From JAHFLD01 sp964367145 (GTDB lineage: Bacteria; Patescibacteriota; Minisyncoccia; UBA6257; 1-14-0-10-40-38), in contig CAYIWJ010000011.1 of the NCBI GenBank assembly GCA_964367145.1, forward strand, positions 1 through 24,824: a stretch of DNA of 24,824 nucleotides. Reading direction: 5' to 3'. A program made the position numbers and the translations under genes. Shown piece by piece: positions 21,681 to 24,824 of the stretch. The first letter of the stretch is position 1; each line of letters starts with the position of its first letter. The notes beneath the pieces are model-generated. The model had not been told where the DNA came from. It worked only from the letters and a program-made list of their open reading frames with translations, and ran no database searches.

Positions 21681-22610
21681 ATGGAAGAACCCAACATTGA
21701 TAGCACTAAATGGAAAGTCATCGGCCTTGGGGTGGTAAGCACCGGACTCGCCGCGCTTTTTGGCAGATCTCTTCAGCAGTTTCTAAATCACGACGGCGGG
21801 CTTATAAGTCTCGGCATTTTCTGCGTCTTATGGTTTGCTCTAATGACGCTTCATCCGTTTTTAGTTAAAGGACTTCGCGTGGCGTCAATCCTATACGCCG
21901 CCCAAGTTCTGGCCTTCGTCGCTCCTTTCTACGCTTCGTTTTCTTTCACGGTTCTGATTCCCGCCGCTTTGCTTTTCGCCACCATGCTTGTTGGGTTTGA
22001 ACGCGGGCACAAGGTTCTGGAGAGTAACCTAAATATTGAATTTTATACCGCCGCCCGTCGCGCCGCGGGCGCCTTATTTACCGGACTCGCGCTCTTTGCT
22101 TCTATCTATGTTGGCGCCGAGCTTAAGACCAAGGGCGGCGTTGTTTCTAAAGACTACGTTCGCGTGGCGATTCAAGGCGTTCTTCCTTTAACCGCCAGAC
22201 TTTCACCGGGCATCAAGCTAGATGGCCGCGTCGGCGAAGTAATTAAAGCCATCACGCAAAAAAAACTTGGTCTAAGCCAAGCCATACCCGTGGCCTATTT
22301 GGATGCCCAAGTTCAGGAAATAATCGCCACCGCAAGCGATTCCCTCGGGGTTAAAATTGAAGCTAACGAAACCTTGCCCCACGCCCTGGAAAAAGTTCTC
22401 ACCAATAAGGCGGACAAGCTCTCTAACGGTGGCAAACTTCTGCTCGCGGCCGGTCTTGGCCTCCTCCTGTTTTTTACCCTAAAAGGCCTTGGTTTTTTCT
22501 TGAACTTTATCGTGATCTTCGTCGCTTTTCTTGCATATCACCTACTTTTAGGGCTTAATGTAATTCATATCGGGCTAGAAAGTCGCTCCAAAGAAACTAT
22601 TATTCTTTAG
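21681..22610 (+). CDS. Polytopic membrane protein between dnaK and dnaJ
   Basis: A 309-residue protein from ATG 21681 (MEEPNIDSTKWKVIGLG...). Five or six hydrophobic helices lie in the first 155 residues, then a soluble loop of about 90 residues, then two or more helices near the C-terminus (GGKLLLAAGLGLLLFF...). The open frame extends upstream through the dnaK terminator, but that part is not credible. No family was recognised. A TATACT box lies about 60 nt upstream (21615-21620). Its place between chaperone genes may be incidental. Confidence 0.7.
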   Translation: MEEPNIDSTKWKVIGLGVVSTGLAALFGRSLQQFLNHDGGLISLGIFCVLWFALMTLHPFLVKGLRVASILYAAQVLAFVAPFYASFSFTVLIPAALLFATMLVGFERGHKVLESNLNIEFYTAARRAAGALFTGLALFASIYVGAELKTKGGVVSKDYVRVAIQGVLPLTARLSPGIKLDGRVGEVIKAITQKKLGLSQAIPVAYLDAQVQEIIATASDSLGVKIEANETLPHALEKVLTNKADKLSNGGKLLLAAGLGLLLFFTLKGLGFFLNFIVIFVAFLAYHLLLGLNVIHIGLESRSKETIIL

Positions 22611-22685
22611 GCCCAATAGTAGCAACACCAATTACAAATGACACGCTAATCTACGAATAAATCTCTCGAATCCCATTAGTAACAT

Positions 22686-22715
22686 TTGAGTCATTAGGGT
22701 GTTTATTAGTATATT
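22686..22715 (+). promoter_or_regulatory. Putative promoter of dnaJ (TTGAGT-18-TATATT)
   Basis: TTGAGT (22686-22691), an 18-nt spacer and TATATT (22710-22715), 20 nt before the dnaJ ATG. It suggests that dnaJ is transcribed separately from grpE-dnaK. Confidence 0.45.
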
Positions 22716-22735
22716 AGTGTCGCAATTTATTCAAC

Positions 22736-23824
22736 ATGAAAGACTTCTACAAAATTCTGGGTTTGGAAAAAGGCGCCTCGGTGGAGGAAATCAAAAAAGC
22801 CTATCGCACTTTGGCGCACAAGCATCATCCCGACAAAGCCGGTGGCAATGAGTCCAAGTTCAAAGAAATTAACGAAGCTTATCAAATACTTTCCAATCCA
22901 GAAAAAAAGGCTCAATACGATCGCTTTGGACAAACTTTCGATGGCCAATCTGGTGGCAGCGGATTTGGCGGTCAAAATCCCTTCGGCGTTGAATTTGATT
23001 TTGGCAACGTCAACGTGGGGGACTTGGGCAATCTCGGAGAAATGTTCGATTCTTTTTTTGAGGGACTCGGGGTCAAGCGAAAACGGCGAACCTACCGGCA
23101 CGGTTCCGATGTAGAGTACACTCAAGAAATCAGTTTGGAAGAAGCCTTCCGTGGCGCGGTTAAACCGTTAGCTTATAAAACTCATGTGGCGTGCAAAGAG
23201 TGTTCTGGCGCGGGGCATTTTGCCAAAGAAGGATTTTCCGATTGCTCCACCTGCAACGGTCGCGGAGAAATAAAAGAAGTCCGCAGTACTTTTTTTGGCA
23301 ATTTTGAACAAGTTCGCGCCTGCGAAAAATGTTCCGGCACCGGACAGATTCCCAAAAAGATTTGCCGCGCTTGTTCCGGCACCGGTCGGGTTAAAGGTGA
23401 GCGCGCGGTAGATATTACAATTGCTCCGGGTATTATGGAGGGTCAGTTGATTAAAATCCAAAAAGGCGGTGAAGTCGGGGAGCGTGGCGCCGACGCCGGC
23501 GATCTTTACGTACGAGTTAAAATTCAAAAGCATCCGGTATTTGATCGCGAAGGCGATGACTTAATCACGCGTCGTCAGTTTAAGCTCGCCGATGTTTTAC
23601 TTGGCCGAAAAATTATGATTGATGGAATTGCCGGCGAAAAAGTTGGTCTGGAAATCGCTCGTGGTTTTCGTCTTGGCGATCCGGTTGTTGTATCCGGAGC
23701 CGGTATGCCGCGACTTGGCGGCTACGGTCGCGGTCGGTTGATTGTTTATCCCGATGTTCACGTGCCGCAAAAAATTTCCCCTAAAGCCAAAAAACTTCTG
23801 GAAGACCTGGAGGGGGAGTTATAG
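22736..23824 (+). CDS. dnaJ: DnaJ, Hsp40 co-chaperone
   Basis: A 362-residue type I J-protein that delivers clients to DnaK and stimulates its ATPase. The J-domain (1-66) holds the HPD motif (31-33). A Gly/Phe-rich linker (about 68-110) follows. The zinc-binding region has four CxxCxGxG repeats: CKECSGAG, CSTCNGRG, CEKCSGTG and CRACSGTG. The C-terminal substrate-binding domains (about 220-350) follow. All parts are present and in order. It has a putative own promoter, and the previous gene ends 125 nt upstream. Confidence 0.96.
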   Translation: MKDFYKILGLEKGASVEEIKKAYRTLAHKHHPDKAGGNESKFKEINEAYQILSNPEKKAQYDRFGQTFDGQSGGSGFGGQNPFGVEFDFGNVNVGDLGNLGEMFDSFFEGLGVKRKRRTYRHGSDVEYTQEISLEEAFRGAVKPLAYKTHVACKECSGAGHFAKEGFSDCSTCNGRGEIKEVRSTFFGNFEQVRACEKCSGTGQIPKKICRACSGTGRVKGERAVDITIAPGIMEGQLIKIQKGGEVGERGADAGDLYVRVKIQKHPVFDREGDDLITRRQFKLADVLLGRKIMIDGIAGEKVGLEIARGFRLGDPVVVSGAGMPRLGGYGRGRLIVYPDVHVPQKISPKAKKLLEDLEGEL

Positions 23825-23828
23825 AAAT

Positions 23829-23855
23829 AAAAAAATACCCCGTAGTTGTACGGGG
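23829..23855 (-). terminator. Intrinsic terminator of the 96-aa gene
   Basis: ccccgta (23838-23844), loop gttg and tacgggg (23849-23855). On the minus strand it is followed by TATTTTTTTATTT, ending the gene at 23867. The plus side has no T-run, so dnaJ termination is less sure. Confidence 0.8.
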
Positions 23856-23866
23856 CGCGGCAAGAG

Positions 23867-24157
23867 TTAGGTGGTTGGCGATTTCGCCGGTCTTTTGGGC
23901 CGAATAATCAGGCGCTTTTTCTGTCCGTCGGCATCCTCAATAATCACAAGGCCATCTCTCTTCTCAATTTCAAGCAACTCCTCATAAACTGGGAACATAT
24001 AGCAAAACACTTCCGCTAAATCTTTTGCGCCGCTTTCTTCTTGCATCTTCAAAATTCGATCCTTAAGCTCCGGAGTCAAATACAGAGACACATCAAATCT
24101 ACCTGTTTTTTTCTTTTCCGGCGCTTCCGAAAAAAGTCCCGCCAGCCAAGCAAACAT
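23867..24157 (-). CDS. Hypothetical 96-aa protein with possible ribbon-helix-helix-like core
   Basis: A 96-residue protein. The ATG at 24157 has a good Shine-Dalgarno (AAGGAG, 8 nt away), and this decides against the longer start at 24181. A short hydrophobic N-terminus (MFAWLAGLF) precedes a basic stretch, then RFDVSLYLTPELKDRILKMQ (20-39), which looks like a beta strand followed by a helix as in ribbon-helix-helix proteins. A second helix and a strand (GLVIIEDADG) follow, with a basic tail. DNA binding is possible but not shown. It lies just downstream of the candidate ncRNA unit. Confidence 0.65.
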   Translation of the reverse strand: MFAWLAGLFSEAPEKKKTGRFDVSLYLTPELKDRILKMQEESGAKDLAEVFCYMFPVYEELLEIEKRDGLVIIEDADGQKKRLIIRPKRPAKSPTT

Positions 24158-24233
24158 GGGCAAGCTCCTTGTGACTGTCAAAGGGCGAAGAACTAAAGGA
24201 GAGCATAATTCAAAATCAGAAAAACCTCAATTA

Positions 24234-24271
24234 AATAAAAAAACTCCCGCCAGTCCGAAGACTAGCGGGAG
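24234..24271 (-). terminator. Strong intrinsic terminator of the candidate ncRNA
   Basis: On the minus strand, CTCCCGC (24271-24265) pairs with GCGGGAG (24250-24244), the inner AGTC/GACT pair closes a TTCG loop, and TTTTTTTATTT follows. The gene downstream (24157) starts about 80 nt later. Confidence 0.9.
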
Positions 24272-24434
24272 GGGGTTACAAATCAAGTCCCTGCACCAGG
24301 TTTCCAATTACCCATTTTCCTCATGACCCTGCAGAAGTCACGAGGCTGGTATAAGAGTTTTCAAAGTGCGGGTCTTACTGGTTTTTTCGTTCTCTCGCCA
24401 GCCGACCCCGTGCCAGCAAGATGCCAGTAAATCT
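24235..24434 (-). ncRNA. Candidate structured non-coding RNA, about 200 nt
   Basis: No open frame of size exists here, yet there is a promoter (24441-24468) and a strong terminator. Stems on the minus strand: a = TTACTGG (24430-24424) with CCAGTAA (24381-24375); b = GGGTC (24408-24404) with GACCC (24374-24370), crossing a to form a pseudoknot; c = GGCTGG (24403-24398) with CCAGCC (24349-24344); d = CCTCGTGAC (24345-24337) with GTCATGAGG (24327-24319). Not all can form at once (c and d share two bases). No match to SRP, RNase P, tmRNA or 6S RNA is evident. A 13-codon frame (24324-24283) is probably chance. Confidence 0.5.
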
Positions 24435-24440
24435 GGAGAA

Positions 24441-24468
24441 ACTCTAGCAGACTAATTTATTGTGTCAA
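24441..24468 (-). promoter_or_regulatory. Promoter of the candidate ncRNA (TTGACA-16-TAGAGT)
   Basis: On the minus strand, a perfect -35 TTGACA (24468-24463), a 16-nt spacer and TAGAGT (24446-24441). Transcription should start near 24434. Confidence 0.5.
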
Positions 24469-24490
24469 TACCCGTTAAGAAGAATAATTG

Positions 24491-24651
24491 GTGCTCCCAC
24501 TTGGAAGTCAGACGTCGCTTCGCTCCTTCAGAACCCTCGGTTCTGAATAATCTCCAAAACTGGGAACCGACCGCGGTTCCCCGACCCCCTCCACTGTCCG
24601 ATTCCAAGTTCTATCGGAAATATTAATCTAGTCTAGTGCTCCCACTTGGAA
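24491..24651 (-). repeat. Hairpin cassette flanked by copies of the tRNA-Lys 3' end
   Basis: gtgctcccacttggaa occurs at 24491-24506 and again at 24636-24651, inside tRNA-Lys (16-bp direct repeat, 145 nt apart). gtccgattccaagt (24596-24609) is an exact inverted copy of the tRNA T-arm strand (24644-24657). Two perfect hairpins lie within: gggaaccg/cggttccc (24562-24581) and ttcagaacc/ggttctgaa (24527-24547). On the minus strand the outer copy reads GGGAGCACCA, with an encoded CCA. It holds no gene. Confidence 0.65.
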
Positions 24652-24707
24652 TCGGACCAAGGTCAACTGCTTAAAAGGCAGCTGCTTTACCACTAAGCTA
24701 TGGGAGC
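24637..24707 (-). tRNA. tRNA-Lys (TTT)
   Basis: On the minus strand the acceptor GCTCCCA/TGGGAGC is perfect. The D-arm is GCTT-AGTGGTA-AAGC. The anticodon loop CTTTTAA (anticodon TTT) has stem GCTGC/GCAGT. The variable loop is TGAC, the T-arm is CTTGG-TCCGATT-CCAAG and the discriminator is A. CCA is not encoded (CTA follows). The T-loop has C at position 55 instead of the nearly invariant T. Confidence 0.88.
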
Positions 24708-24718
24708 GGAACATACTT

Positions 24719-24747
24719 ATTGTGCTTTGTTTTCCGCTTTTAAACAA
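24719..24747 (-). promoter_or_regulatory. Putative promoter of tRNA-Lys
   Basis: On the minus strand, TTGTTT (24747-24742), a 17-nt spacer and CACAAT (24724-24719), 11 nt before the mature tRNA 5' end. Confidence 0.35.
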
Positions 24748-24824
24748 TTGCAATCTTTATCAAAAAATATCTTGCCATCCTACTATTTAAATGACACGGT
24801 TTCAAGTCGGTTATCGGGAAGCAT

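Noticed and set aside
24283..24324. 13-codon frame MRKMGNWKPGAGT in the candidate ncRNA
   Set aside because: The AGGG before it is too close to the ATG and part of the frame lies in a predicted stem; a chance frame is more likely.
24234..24434. SRP RNA, RNase P RNA, tmRNA or TPP riboswitch
   Set aside because: The SRP apical GGAAG/GCAGC loop, the RNase P GAGGAAAGT core, a tmRNA acceptor and TPP core motifs are all missing or out of place.
24783..24824. Possible C-terminal end of a minus-strand gene (reads NRLETVSFK then stop)
   Set aside because: Only 14 codons are visible and the frame cannot be confirmed from this window.

Overview
The window looks like a chromosomal contig of a Patescibacteria/CPR (Parcubacteria-like) bacterium. 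I infer this from the gene families: short conserved membrane proteins beside a CcdA-like transporter and DUF1573, a large protein with a PcfJ-like block, a pilin-like signal-anchor of the KKGFAQI type, and a compact grpE-dnaK-dnaJ set. The standard code is used, since TGA is a stop. No search was run, so the taxonomy is inference. One 100-N scaffold gap lies at 16291-16390.

Layout. 1-4422 (minus): a run of thiol/metal-related membrane genes: DoxX, a small two-helix protein, DUF1573, a CcdA/DsbD-like protein, two proteins of unknown function, a SHOCT protein and a partial zinc-finger protein. 4537-7303 (minus): a 684-aa PcfJ-like multidomain protein and a coupled pair of small proteins. 7430-8662 (plus): a BaiN/HI0933-family flavoprotein. 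8709-10238 (minus): a membrane-anchored protein with six Asp-boxes. 10489-10980 (plus): a zinc-ribbon protein. 11181-16213 is the accessory part: a possible nuclease-like protein, a convergent AIPR-family gene with a heavily structured leader RNA, an IS200-type element, a nucleotidyltransferase, a frameshifted or split Fic gene and a small membrane protein. A tRNA-Asn gene, the gap and tRNA-derived repeats follow. 16519-18848: small membrane proteins and DNA polymerase IV (dinB). 19044-23824 (plus): grpE, dnaK, a membrane protein and dnaJ. 23867-24707 (minus): a small protein, a candidate structured ncRNA, a tRNA-fragment repeat cassette and tRNA-Lys.

How the parts work together. The first operon probably moves reducing equivalents or handles metal and thiol chemistry at the membrane. 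GrpE, DnaK and DnaJ form the Hsp70 cycle, with a strong sigma70-type promoter before grpE. The most unusual region is 13372-14145. An IS200-like element ends exactly at a TTGACA -35 box. That box is followed by a TACAAT -10 box and a ~170-nt leader that can fold into six back-to-back stem-loops, the last of which covers the ribosome-binding site of the AIPR-like gene. Other notable signals are a cassette at tRNA-Lys made of direct and inverted copies of its T-arm, and a ~200-nt transcript unit at 24235-24434 with its own promoter and terminator and a possible pseudoknot.
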